A stretch of DNA of 5,433 nucleotides, from assembly GCA_029264075.1 (NCBI GenBank), contig JARICQ010000065.1, positions 1 to 5,433 of the forward strand, read 5' to 3'. How positions within the stretch are numbered: position 1 is the stretch's first letter; every line of letters starts with the position of its first letter. This DNA comes from Tissierellaceae bacterium. GTDB lineage: Bacteria; Bacillota; Clostridia; Tissierellales; Tissierellaceae. The notes beneath the pieces are model-generated. The model was given only the letters and a program-made list of their open reading frames with translations, did no database searches and had not been told where the DNA came from. Shown piece after piece: positions 1 to 5,433 of the stretch. A program made the translations under genes and the position numbers.

Positions 1-40
1 TTTTCATCACTTATATGGAGTATGTCCCCTATCTCCTTGT
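1..40. repeat. Direct repeat copy A (sigma region 4 sequence)
   Basis: Bases 1-40 match 178-217 at 39 of 40 positions; the only difference is C at 33 against T at 210. The two copies are 177 bp apart, a multiple of three, and both are read in the same minus-strand frame. They encode the peptide KEIGDILHISDE. The right border is sharp at base 40. The left border is unknown because the window begins inside the repeat. Confidence 0.95.
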
Positions 41-83
41 AGATCTTTTCCATCTCTCTAGCATCTTGTCTATCTCTTTTCAT
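1..83 (-). CDS. Partial ORF starting with a copied sigma region 4 helix-turn-helix
   Basis: An ATG at 81-83 opens a minus-strand frame that leaves the window after 27 codons: MKRDRQDAREMEKIY, then KEIGDILHISDE. The second part is identical to residues 150-161 of the neighbouring sigma factor (numbered from the upstream GTG), and the DNA match is 39/40. The DAREMEK stretch also loosely resembles DAEEMSK at the start of region 4 of that sigma factor. The frame could therefore be a shortened tandem copy of the sigma gene with an internal deletion, or an independent small gene that captured this piece. A purine-rich run (GAGAGGGTGG) ends 5 nt before the ATG and could serve as ribosome-binding site. 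The start lies 30 bp after the sigma stop, as expected in an operon. In clostridial genomes this position often holds an anti-sigma gene, but nothing visible identifies one. Function is unknown and the C-terminus is outside the window. Confidence 0.5.
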   Translation of the reverse strand, partial: MKRDRQDAREMEKIYKEIGDILHISDE

Positions 84-113
84 ATGGACCACCCTCTCTA
101 GAAAAGATAAATA

Positions 114-656
114 TCAGCTTTCATCCACCATCATTTTTTTAAGAGCCCTTCTAGCCCTATAGAGCCTTATCCTGACATTTTCATCACTTATATGGAGTAT
201 GTCCCCTATTTCCTTGTTGCTAAATTCATGATAATATCTCAAGGTCAATATATCTGCATAGTCACTTTTAAGTTCAGCTAACTTTTTTGACATTTCCTCG
301 GCATCTCCAAGTCTGATAACTAGATCATCCAGGGGTATATCATCAGACTCTATAGTATTGCTAAAGTCATCTATATCAATAGCTGGACTTCTTTTCTTCT
401 TTCTATAAATATCTATAGAAGTGCTCTTAACTATAGTAACGATTAAGTGCTTGGTTTTGTTACTATTAATATCATCTATTCTTTCAAGATAATTTGCCAG
501 TTTGATTATTGAGCTTTGGACTGCATCCTCTGATTCGTATATATCTTTTAAGATATCGTTGGCAATATAGTACATGAGCTTTTTATACTTTATATAAAGC
601 TCTTCAAGCTTGTCTCTAGCCTCGCCCGATCCGACCAGTCCAGTAAGTACAATCAC
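114..656 (-). CDS. ECF-like sigma-70 family RNA polymerase sigma factor
   Basis: This small sigma factor would direct RNA polymerase to a specific promoter set. Region 2 spans roughly residues 25-91 (numbered from the upstream GTG at 663-665) and includes KLMYYIANDILK, the SEDAVQ motif and the basic end DIYRKKKR. An acidic linker follows, then region 4 at about 121-178, with the helix-turn-helix SNKEIGDILHISDENVR and the basic tail YRARRALKKM. The length of about 180 residues is normal for ECF-type factors without region 3. Two GTG starts are possible. The one at 654-656 is preferred because GAGGTG lies 6 nt upstream of it, while the one at 663-665 has only a weak site. The gene follows the M50 protease by about 30 bp and was probably co-transcribed with it. 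All arginine codons checked are AGA or AGG. Family assignment is firm; target promoters and the controlling anti-sigma factor are unknown. Confidence 0.9.
   Translation of the reverse strand: MIVLTGLVGSGEARDKLEELYIKYKKLMYYIANDILKDIYESEDAVQSSIIKLANYLERIDDINSNKTKHLIVTIVKSTSIDIYRKKKRSPAIDIDDFSNTIESDDIPLDDLVIRLGDAEEMSKKLAELKSDYADILTLRYYHEFSNKEIGDILHISDENVRIRLYRARRALKKMMVDES
178..217. repeat. Direct repeat copy B, inside the sigma gene
   Basis: This is the partner of the repeat at 1-40 (39/40 identical). It lies within the sigma coding sequence and encodes the second half of the region 4 helix-turn-helix. Identity stops abruptly at 217/218, where the sigma gene continues into codons for FSN and the downstream copy diverges. 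Confidence 0.95.
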
Positions 657-686
657 CTTTTCCACCTCTTTTTGATTTCATATGAT

Positions 687-1856
687 TTAAGTCTCTATCA
701 TATCCTTTAAATAATCTGCCAGCATAAGCTCCATATCTGCCTCGCCCCTTATAGGGTATTTGTCAGCTAGCTCTTTTAATTCTTGGAAATATTTCCATCC
801 TCTTTCCTGGTTTTTCTTATATAAAATTTCATAAGCCATCATAATCCTCTTTTTATTTAGCATGAATTTTGAAGCTACTATATATTTTTCAAGTCTCTTA
901 GTGTATAGCTCTTCTATTCTTTCACTAGAGCAGTCTTCTATAAGCTCTAAAAATAGCATCTCTGCCCTTAGCTCCATCCTATAAATTTCTATAGTGTAGG
1001 CATCATATTTCTCTCCAAAAACTAGTGCTTCTTTGGCCTTCTCAAAGTCCATCTTGTCTAGGTGATAGTTGTGGTTTAAAAAGATTCTAGAGAAATTGAG
1101 TGGATTCTTGTAGTCTATATCCTCTCTAAGAATCAACTGATCATAGGGCATATCTTTTATTCTTATACCCTTAGATAATAGGCCATTTATCCTAAGTTGC
1201 AGGTAAAATGATTCCCTTGAATCCTTGTCTCTAATCATAGCTCTTATATTGTGTCCATCATTTGCTATACCAGCTATTTTAAGGGGTATGGCATTGGTTA
1301 AGGCAGTCAAAATTCCTACCACACTACTTAGGATTAAGATAACTTTTATCCAAGATAGTTCTTTTAAATTTACAGCAATAAATATACTTATCAAGGATAC
1401 AATTATATTTGCCAAAGCCCCACCCAGATTGTAGATTATATAAGGAAAATCACCATCTTTTTTCTCTGGAGGCATCATCAGACATTGGCCACCCGTTCCT
1501 GGTAGGCTGTACCTTTTCATTTTCAACCTTCCATCTTCCCTTATAAGTACAAAGGATCCAACCCTAAAGGATACAAATTCATATCCTGAAAGAAGTCCAA
1601 ATACTAGATGTCCTCCCTCGTGTATAAAGATATGAATGATAAGTCCAAATATAAATATAAGGAGAATAAGGATTATCTTAAATATTTCCATATACCAAAG
1701 ATCGCTAGATATATAGCTATCAAAAAAATCTCCCAAGATACCATTGGAAAGCCATCCCATGAGGAATCCTATTCCAGCTGAAAACATTAAAAAGATAATG
1801 AAGCCCAGGCCTTTTTTTGATTTTTTCCCTTTTTTTCTTTTCTTTAAATCACCCAT
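687..1856 (-). CDS. M50/site-2-type membrane zinc metalloprotease
   Basis: The 389-residue product should be an integral membrane protease that cuts substrates within or near the membrane. After a lysine-rich cytoplasmic start (residues 5-16) there are four hydrophobic segments at about 17-40, 56-79, 139-164 and 168-190. The zinc motif HEGGH sits at 79-83 at the end of the second segment. The second family motif lies in N188 to G201: NAIP, then NDG, whose D200 is the expected third zinc ligand. GGQC (122-125) and NLGGALAN (143-150) fit the conserved core. Residues from about 205 to the end are soluble and helix-rich with no recognised domain. AAGGAG 9 nt upstream supports the ATG. The gene is the first of the operon, followed after about 30 bp by the sigma factor. 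Site-2 proteases of this clan often release sigma factors by cleaving membrane anti-sigma proteins; that role here is an inference from context. A role in peptide maturation is an alternative. Confidence 0.88.
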   Translation of the reverse strand: MGDLKKRKKGKKSKKGLGFIIFLMFSAGIGFLMGWLSNGILGDFFDSYISSDLWYMEIFKIILILLIFIFGLIIHIFIHEGGHLVFGLLSGYEFVSFRVGSFVLIREDGRLKMKRYSLPGTGGQCLMMPPEKKDGDFPYIIYNLGGALANIIVSLISIFIAVNLKELSWIKVILILSSVVGILTALTNAIPLKIAGIANDGHNIRAMIRDKDSRESFYLQLRINGLLSKGIRIKDMPYDQLILREDIDYKNPLNFSRIFLNHNYHLDKMDFEKAKEALVFGEKYDAYTIEIYRMELRAEMLFLELIEDCSSERIEELYTKRLEKYIVASKFMLNKKRIMMAYEILYKKNQERGWKYFQELKELADKYPIRGEADMELMLADYLKDMIET

Positions 1857-1865
1857 ATTATTTAT

Positions 1866-1871
1866 CTCCTT
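1866..1871 (-). promoter_or_regulatory. Ribosome-binding site of the M50 protease gene
   Basis: The minus strand reads AAGGAG, with a 9-nt spacer to the ATG at 1854-1856. This strong site fixes the protease start. Confidence 0.8.
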
Positions 1872-1912
1872 AAAATTTATTTTTTCTACAAAGATTTATT
1901 TTCCATATAATT

Positions 1913-1921
1913 ATTCTATCA
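1913..1921 (-). promoter_or_regulatory. Candidate extended -10 promoter for the protease-sigma operon
   Basis: The minus strand reads TGATAGAAT: a TGn extension followed by a hexamer matching TATAAT at five of six positions. The start codon lies about 57 nt downstream, leaving a leader of roughly 50 nt that contains the AAGGAG site. No good -35 hexamer sits at 16-18 bp spacing, which is tolerated when the TGn extension is present. No ECF-type autoregulatory promoter was recognised. Confidence 0.45.
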
Positions 1922-2163
1922 TAGTTAAACTTGTTTTAAGACTTTCCTTTAATTTACATTAGAAAACTTTTTCACATATGTTTGACTTCTCTAGACTCTT
2001 TGAAAGCAACCAACAACTTCAATACTTGATGTATATTAAGTTTTTTAGTAATCTATTTATTAAGAATATCACTATTTCTTCACAAATTAACAAAATAAAG
2101 TAAACATAGCATGATTATTAGATTTTGTGATAAAACCACATTTTTTAAAAAACCAATATAATA
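1922..2163. other. AT-rich intergenic spacer without a recognised gene
   Basis: Both strands are broken by frequent stops; for example, the plus frame leading into the ABC remnant has stops at 2101, 2107, 2119, 2128, 2131 and 2146. No RNA gene, strong terminator or repeat array was seen. It holds a T6A6 tract at 2141-2152 and a lone plus-strand TATAAT at 2157-2162 without a matching -35. It probably combines the upstream region of the protease operon with decayed DNA next to the insertion sequence. Confidence 0.6.
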
Positions 2164-2166
2164 GAA

Positions 2167-2205
2167 AGCGGTTATGCAGCAGCGTTTAGCTATTGCTAGA
2201 ACTCT
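2167..2205 (+). pseudogene. Remnant of an ABC-transporter ATPase signature region
   Basis: From 2174 the plus strand encodes MQQRLAIARTL, the stretch that follows the LSGG signature in ABC ATPases. Just before it, AGC GGT (2167-2172) encodes Ser-Gly in a frame offset by two bases, so the ancestral SGGMQQRLAIARTL can be restored by adding two bases. Only about 13 codons are recognisable. The left side runs into stop-rich sequence, and the right side is cut by the IS66 end, whose GTAA produces an immediate stop. The motif is seen directly; that it is a remnant of a real gene is an inference from a very short match. Confidence 0.5.
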
Positions 2206-2231
2206 GTAAGCGCCAAATAGGACACACCTTT
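2206..2231. repeat. IS66 terminal inverted repeat, left (tnpC end)
   Basis: It begins GTAAGCGCCAA and is identical over the first 11 bases to the inverted right end. About 19 of 26 bases match overall, with CACA-T-rich similarity in the inner part. Confidence 0.9.
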
Positions 2232-2256
2232 AAAAAGATATATCCTATATGTTAAA

Positions 2257-3861
2257 CTATTTCTTGAGTGGGATTTTACATTCTTCTGGAACTGAATCTG
2301 ACCAAGGTAATAGCTGATCTAGTTCTTCTATGTTATCTAAATCTATATTAGGTAGTTTTTCAAATAGATAATTTAAATAGTAGAATGTATTTAAGCTGTT
2401 AGCTTTTGCTGTTTCTATCATGCTGTATACAATAGCTGAAGCAGTCGCACCTCTAGGAGACTTTGAAAAGAGAAAGTTTTTTCTGCCAATTACAAAAGGT
2501 TTAATGGCTCTTTCAGCTCTATTGTTGCTTATTTCGAGTCTACCATCTAAGATAAAAGCCTCAAGCTTAGGCCATTGTTTTAAACAATATCCGATTGCTT
2601 TTCCCAATGCACTTTTAGGTAGTACTTGTTTTTCCTTTATTTTTAACCAGGACAAGAAAGCCTCAAGAACAGGTTTACTCTTTTCTAGGCGCTTTTCATA
2701 TATTTCTTTGGGATCTAGGTCTTTTAAAGACCTTTCGATTTTAAAAAGTTGATTGCAAAACTCTAAACCATCTTCAGCATTAGTTTTAGATCTAGTAGAG
2801 TCTTTTGGAAGTGCTTTTAGAGCATCTGTAAAGCCGCGTCTAGCATGAGCTAAACATCCTACTTGAATAGTATCTTCTATGCTATTGTAACCAGCATATC
2901 CATCTGTTTGTAAATATCCTTTAAATCCTTTTAAGAAATTCTTGGGATGTTTACTTGATCTAGATGGCTGATATTCATAGAGAAAAATCTGTTTTGAATG
3001 TTTTCCTGTGCCGTAGAGCCACATGTAGGATTTAGATGAAGCTTTTTTATCTTTTTCATCTAAGACTTGCATTGTTGTCTCGTCTGCATGAATTATTTCT
3101 TCTTCTAAGAGTATTTCATGCATCCTATCATAAAGAGCTTTTAACCAGGTGTTTGCACCGTGGATAATCCAGTTTGCTAGGTTTGTTCTTGATAGTTCTA
3201 TTCCAAAGTTATTAAATTGTTGTTCTTGTCTGTATAGTGGAACTGCTTCAGAATATTTTCTATGCATTGTATATGCCAGTAAAGACGGACTCACAAAACT
3301 ACCCTTAAGTACAGGGTTTGGCATTTTAGCTGTAATTACTGGAGTTTTAATATTTTCTTTTTCACACTGTCTACATGCATATACATATTTTACATGTTCT
3401 ACTATTTTAACCTGAGCTGGTATTACTTTTAATTCTTTACGGATTTCTTTACTCATTTGGTGAAGATGATTTCCACATTCAGGACAATCTCTTTCTTCTT
3501 CACTTAAGTTGTATTCTATTGTTTCTACTGGAAGATCATCAAAGGACTTTTTGTTTAATCCTTTTTTCTTCTTTCTTTTATATGTAATTTCATCAAGTTT
3601 TGGTTCTTCCTTTTCCTGTCTTGCTTCTTTTTCAGCTTCATTAAAAAGTGTTTGCTGATCAGGTAGGGTCTTTTCACTTGATGTACCAAATTGTCTTTCT
3701 TTACTTAAACGGAATTGTTCTTCATACCAAGTTAATTTAGCTGTAGTTTCTTCTAACTTTTGCTCTAAAATGGCATAATTATCCTGAAGAACTTGGAATT
3801 TTTCATCTATATTGAGTTGTTTGTTTTCAATTTTATTGGTGTCTTTATTTGTGTTTTCCAT
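2257..3861 (-). CDS. tnpC: IS66 family DDE transposase TnpC
   Basis: This 534-residue enzyme catalyses cutting and joining of the IS66 ends. In order, it has an N-terminal coiled coil (about 18-50), the LSKERQFGTSSEK motif (52-64) and a lysine-rich stretch (95-105). A zinc ribbon follows, with C126/C129 and C163/C166. The DDE catalytic core has D260 in HADET, D320 in QTDGYAGY and E450 in NNRAERAIKP. The C-terminal IS66 tail contains LLPWSD (517-522). Length and motif set are those of a full active-looking transposase, with no frameshift. An in-frame TGA 12 nt before the ATG excludes a longer start. There is no Shine-Dalgarno sequence, and a TATAAT box ends only 6 nt before the ATG. A 122-bp gap separates it from tnpB. 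A few CGT and CGC arginine codons occur beside AGA, unlike the host operon. Confidence 0.97.
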   Translation of the reverse strand: MENTNKDTNKIENKQLNIDEKFQVLQDNYAILEQKLEETTAKLTWYEEQFRLSKERQFGTSSEKTLPDQQTLFNEAEKEARQEKEEPKLDEITYKRKKKKGLNKKSFDDLPVETIEYNLSEEERDCPECGNHLHQMSKEIRKELKVIPAQVKIVEHVKYVYACRQCEKENIKTPVITAKMPNPVLKGSFVSPSLLAYTMHRKYSEAVPLYRQEQQFNNFGIELSRTNLANWIIHGANTWLKALYDRMHEILLEEEIIHADETTMQVLDEKDKKASSKSYMWLYGTGKHSKQIFLYEYQPSRSSKHPKNFLKGFKGYLQTDGYAGYNSIEDTIQVGCLAHARRGFTDALKALPKDSTRSKTNAEDGLEFCNQLFKIERSLKDLDPKEIYEKRLEKSKPVLEAFLSWLKIKEKQVLPKSALGKAIGYCLKQWPKLEAFILDGRLEISNNRAERAIKPFVIGRKNFLFSKSPRGATASAIVYSMIETAKANSLNTFYYLNYLFEKLPNIDLDNIEELDQLLPWSDSVPEECKIPLKK

Positions 3862-3867
3862 AAGGAT

Positions 3868-3876
3868 ATTATATCA
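3868..3876 (-). promoter_or_regulatory. Extended -10 promoter abutting the tnpC start codon
   Basis: The minus strand reads TGATATAAT, a perfect extended -10. Its hexamer ends 6 nt before the tnpC ATG, so transcription would be expected to begin at or next to the A of the ATG, giving a leaderless message. No good -35 is present at the right spacing. Chance occurrence in AT-rich DNA is possible. Confidence 0.4.
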
Positions 3877-3983
3877 TATTTAGTCTTGAAAAGATAGTAA
3901 AAAAAGTCTTTTAATCTGTATTTGTCAATGGTTTTAAAGCTTTATTTAAGATGCTATATCTGCTGGTATTTAGTTTTTTTAGG

Positions 3984-4337
3984 TTAAATTATTAGTCTTT
4001 CTGTAGTGGATGGATGAGCATTTTTTTGATTTATTGAGAGTCCATCTAAAAGCCATCTAAATTGTCTTTGATCTATGGCTATTACTTTAGAATTATCATC
4101 TGGCCAGTTAAAGGTATCTTTTTCTAATCTTTTGTAGTGAAGCCAGAATCCATTGTGATCCCATTCTAATATTTTTATCTTATCTCTTTTCCTATTACAA
4201 AAGACAAAGAGACATTTAGAAAATGGATCTAGATTAAAACTCTCTAGTACAATTACAGATAATCCATCAATGGCTTTTCTAAGATCAGTTACGCCAGTTG
4301 CTAGATAAACTTTATCCACAGTGTTTATCTTTAACAT
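3984..4337 (-). CDS. tnpB: IS66 family accessory protein TnpB (Orf2-like)
   Basis: This 117-residue protein belongs to the IS66 Orf2/TnpB family, which is needed for transposition but has no well-defined biochemical role. Family hallmarks are GVTDLRKAIDGL (15-26), LFVFCNRKRDKIKILEWD (43-60), the NGFWLHYKRLEKDTFNWP stretch (62-79) and QFRWLLDGL (92-100). The length is normal for the family. Its ATG (4335-4337) overlaps the last codons of tnpA by 7 bp (ATGTTAA), so translation is probably coupled. The upstream AGGA is weak and lies in a small hairpin. Confidence 0.96.
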   Translation of the reverse strand: MLKINTVDKVYLATGVTDLRKAIDGLSVIVLESFNLDPFSKCLFVFCNRKRDKIKILEWDHNGFWLHYKRLEKDTFNWPDDNSKVIAIDQRQFRWLLDGLSINQKNAHPSTTERLII

Positions 4338-4660
4338 CTGGATAAAATCCTAGCTACTGATTCAAATATATCTGGATCAAAATTAGAACCGATTTCAATA
4401 GTTGCTTGACCTATTGTGATTTTTAATCTATCTGAATTTCTTTCTGATTTAGTTATATTTGGAATATCAAGTTCTGCCCATTTAGTTTCTTTGATTTCTT
4501 CCATAGACTCTAATTTATTTTCTTTATTAAATTTACAAATGTAGTGTCTAAGGCTATGAAGAGGAACATCGTTTTCTTTACACCAAGTAGCTGCTATTTT
4601 GCCACTTGAACGGTAACTTTTAATTCGATCCATCCATAATTTTCTATCTTGTTCTTTCAT
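4331..4660 (-). CDS. tnpA: IS66 family accessory protein TnpA (helix-turn-helix)
   Basis: This 109-residue protein is the first gene of the IS66 operon. Residues about 5-45 form the helix-turn-helix region, with DRIKSYRSSGKIAATWCKENDV followed by LHSLRHYICKF, the typical IS66 TnpA start. The C-terminal part contains LKITIGQATIEI (79-90), a short beta-rich segment also common in the family. DNA binding at the element ends or regulation of the operon is the presumed role. AGGAGGT 8 nt upstream fixes the ATG, and an extended -10 lies just upstream within the element. It overlaps tnpB by 7 bp. Confidence 0.93.
   Translation of the reverse strand: MKEQDRKLWMDRIKSYRSSGKIAATWCKENDVPLHSLRHYICKFNKENKLESMEEIKETKWAELDIPNITKSERNSDRLKITIGQATIEIGSNFDPDIFESVARILSRC
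4340..4350 (-). promoter_or_regulatory. Small hairpin just upstream of the tnpB start
   Basis: The minus strand reads GGAT-TTT-ATCC, a perfect 4-bp stem with a 3-nt loop ending 2 nt before the tnpB ATG. It includes the only SD-like bases (AGGA). It could keep tnpB translation low until ribosomes finishing tnpA open it. The stem is short, so this is tentative. Confidence 0.25.
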
Positions 4661-4668
4661 TTTAGATA

Positions 4669-4675
4669 ACCTCCT
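4669..4675 (-). promoter_or_regulatory. Ribosome-binding site of tnpA
   Basis: The minus strand reads AGGAGGT within AAAAGGAGGTT, with an 8-nt spacer to the tnpA ATG. It is the strongest ribosome-binding site in the window. Confidence 0.85.
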
Positions 4676-4690
4676 TTTAGTCTTAAGGGT

Positions 4691-4719
4691 ATTATCTCAT
4701 GTAAGACAATGGATTAAAA
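4691..4719 (-). promoter_or_regulatory. Candidate promoter of the IS66 operon
   Basis: The minus strand has TGAGATAAT (4691-4699), an extended -10 with five of six hexamer matches. A weak -35 (TTTTAA, 4714-4719) lies 17 bp upstream and touches the inner edge of the right inverted repeat. It is the only good candidate ahead of tnpA. Confidence 0.5.
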
Positions 4720-4742
4720 CGTGGGCTGGAGTTGGCGCTTAC
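4717..4742. repeat. IS66 terminal inverted repeat, right (tnpA end)
   Basis: On the minus strand it begins GTAAGCGCCAA, identical over 11 bases to the left end, with about 19 of 26 matching overall. The outer edge at 4742 joins directly to istB coding sequence. Confidence 0.9.
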
Positions 4743-5433
4743 AAAGAAACTCTACGCAAATTAGTTGAGATGCACTTAAATGGTATGGTTGAACTTTATG
4801 AAGAACAGACAAGAAATTCAGATTATGAAGATATGTCATTTGATCAACGCTTTAATCTGATTGTCGATTATGAATACTCTCATCGTCAATCCAACAAATT
4901 AAAAAGATTGATCAAACAAGCTAAATTTAATGATCCAATGGCTTCTATAGAGGATATTGAATATCATCCTGATCGTCATTTAGATAAGCAACTAATTCTT
5001 GAACTAGGAACATGCAATTATGTACGTGAGAACCATAATATTATCTTGATGGGAGCTTCAGGAAATGGCAAAACCTGGATTTCAAATGCATTTGGTGTAC
5101 AAGCTTGTCGCCAGTTTTTCAAGGTTAAATATATTAGGTTACCAGAGCTAATCGATGAGCTGACAGCTGCTAAATACTCTGCAGATGGAAGTTATCGTAA
5201 GATAGTTTCTAAATACAAGAAGATAGAGTTATTAATTATTGATGAATGGCTCCTTACAACATTATCTCAAGAAGAAGCAATCCATGTTTTTGAAATTATT
5301 GAAGCCAGATTAAAGAATTCCTCAACAATATTTTGCTCTCAATATGCTCCAGAAGGCTGGCATTCAAAGATTGAGAATGTACAGATAGCAGATGCAATAC
5401 TTGATCGTATTGTACATGATTCTTATCAGATAC
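4743..5433 (+). CDS. istB: IS21-family ATP-binding helper IstB, 5' truncated by IS66 and running off the window
   Basis: IstB is the AAA+ ATPase that assists the IS21 transposase IstA. The frame is open from the IS66 edge (KETLRKLVEMHLNGM) to the window end, 230 codons. The Walker A motif GASGNGKT is at 5052-5075 and Walker B LLIIDEW at 5229-5249. The segment YAPEGWH followed by ADAILDRIVHDSYQI is the typical IstB C-terminal region. With a family length near 250, only some 15-25 residues should lie beyond the edge. The original start codon is gone. The frame stays open into the IS66 end but meets no start there, and the first ATG inside (4770-4772) lacks a ribosome-binding site, so expression is doubtful. 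The istA gene expected just upstream is absent. Eight of twelve arginine codons are CGT or CGC, unlike the AGA/AGG-only host operon, which points to acquisition from elsewhere. Confidence 0.9.

Larger units (their letters stand above)
2206..4742 (-). mobile_element. Complete IS66-family insertion sequence (2537 bp)
   Basis: The element is bounded by inverted repeats beginning GTAAGCGCCAA at both ends, with the GTAA terminus typical of IS66. It carries tnpA, tnpB and tnpC in the usual order on the minus strand, all open and full length. Size and gene content match the family norm of about 2.5 kb. IS66 elements normally create 8-bp target duplications, but the flanks here (AGAACTCT on the left, AAAGAAAC on the right) do not match. 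The element may therefore have been part of a recombination or adjacent deletion after insertion. Intact genes and ends suggest it could be, or recently was, mobile. Confidence 0.93.

Noticed and set aside
1225..1962. Plus-strand open frames opposite the protease gene
   Set aside because: They lie antisense to a clear M50 gene, have no ribosome-binding site and show no recognisable motif.
2115..2162. Plus-strand promoter with TATAAT at 2157-2162
   Set aside because: The nearest -35-like sequence (TTGTGA, 2125-2130) is 26 bp away, and only a gene relic follows.
2217..2248. Inverted repeat ATAGGA/TCCTAT after tnpC as a terminator
   Set aside because: The stem is only 6 bp and AT-rich with a 20-nt loop, and no T-run follows in the direction of transcription.
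2420..3415. Plus-strand open frames opposite tnpC
   Set aside because: They are antisense shadows of a well-conserved transposase with no independent support.
3923..3928. Perfect TTGACA (minus strand) as the -35 of a tnpC promoter
   Set aside because: The hexamer 16-18 bp downstream is a T-run, and the TATAAT box is 49 bp away, far outside normal spacing.
2198..4753. Similar strings GAACTCT (left flank) and GAAACTCT (right flank) as a target duplication
   Set aside because: They differ by one base and the right copy does not touch the IS end (it starts 3 nt in). They are explained separately by codons of the ABC relic and istB.

Overview
The window comes from a low-GC Gram-positive bacterium, most likely an anaerobic member of the Firmicutes (Clostridia or Tissierellia, such as the Peptoniphilaceae). 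The signs are AT-rich DNA, purine-rich ribosome-binding sites, and host genes whose arginine codons are almost all AGA or AGG. The genus is an inference.

Region 1 (about 1-1920, all minus strand) is a compact operon. A promoter with an extended -10 near 1913-1921 leads into a four-helix membrane metalloprotease of the M50/site-2 protease type (687-1856). About 30 bp later comes a small ECF-like sigma factor (114-656). A third open frame then starts at base 83 and runs off the left edge. Its start carries a 40-bp near-exact copy (39/40) of the part of the sigma gene that encodes the region 4 helix-turn-helix, in the same reading frame. A site-2 protease next to a sigma factor suggests signalling by regulated intramembrane proteolysis, but no anti-sigma factor is visible here.

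Region 2 (about 1922-2205) is AT-rich spacer with no gene. It ends in a 39-bp scrap of an ABC-transporter ATPase signature motif on the plus strand.

Region 3 (2206-4742) is a structurally complete IS66-family insertion sequence of 2537 bp. It has 26-bp imperfect terminal inverted repeats that begin GTAAGCGCCAA, and three minus-strand genes in the order tnpA, tnpB, tnpC. All three DDE residues and a zinc ribbon are present in TnpC. It is oriented toward the protease-sigma operon.

Region 4 (4743-5433, plus strand) is an IS21-family istB gene. Its first codons were cut off by the IS66 end, its istA partner is missing, and its codon use differs from the host operon. The IS66 has no 8-bp target duplication, and its two flanks come from unrelated genes. 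The locus therefore looks like a rearrangement junction between pieces of mobile or decayed DNA, not a simple insertion.
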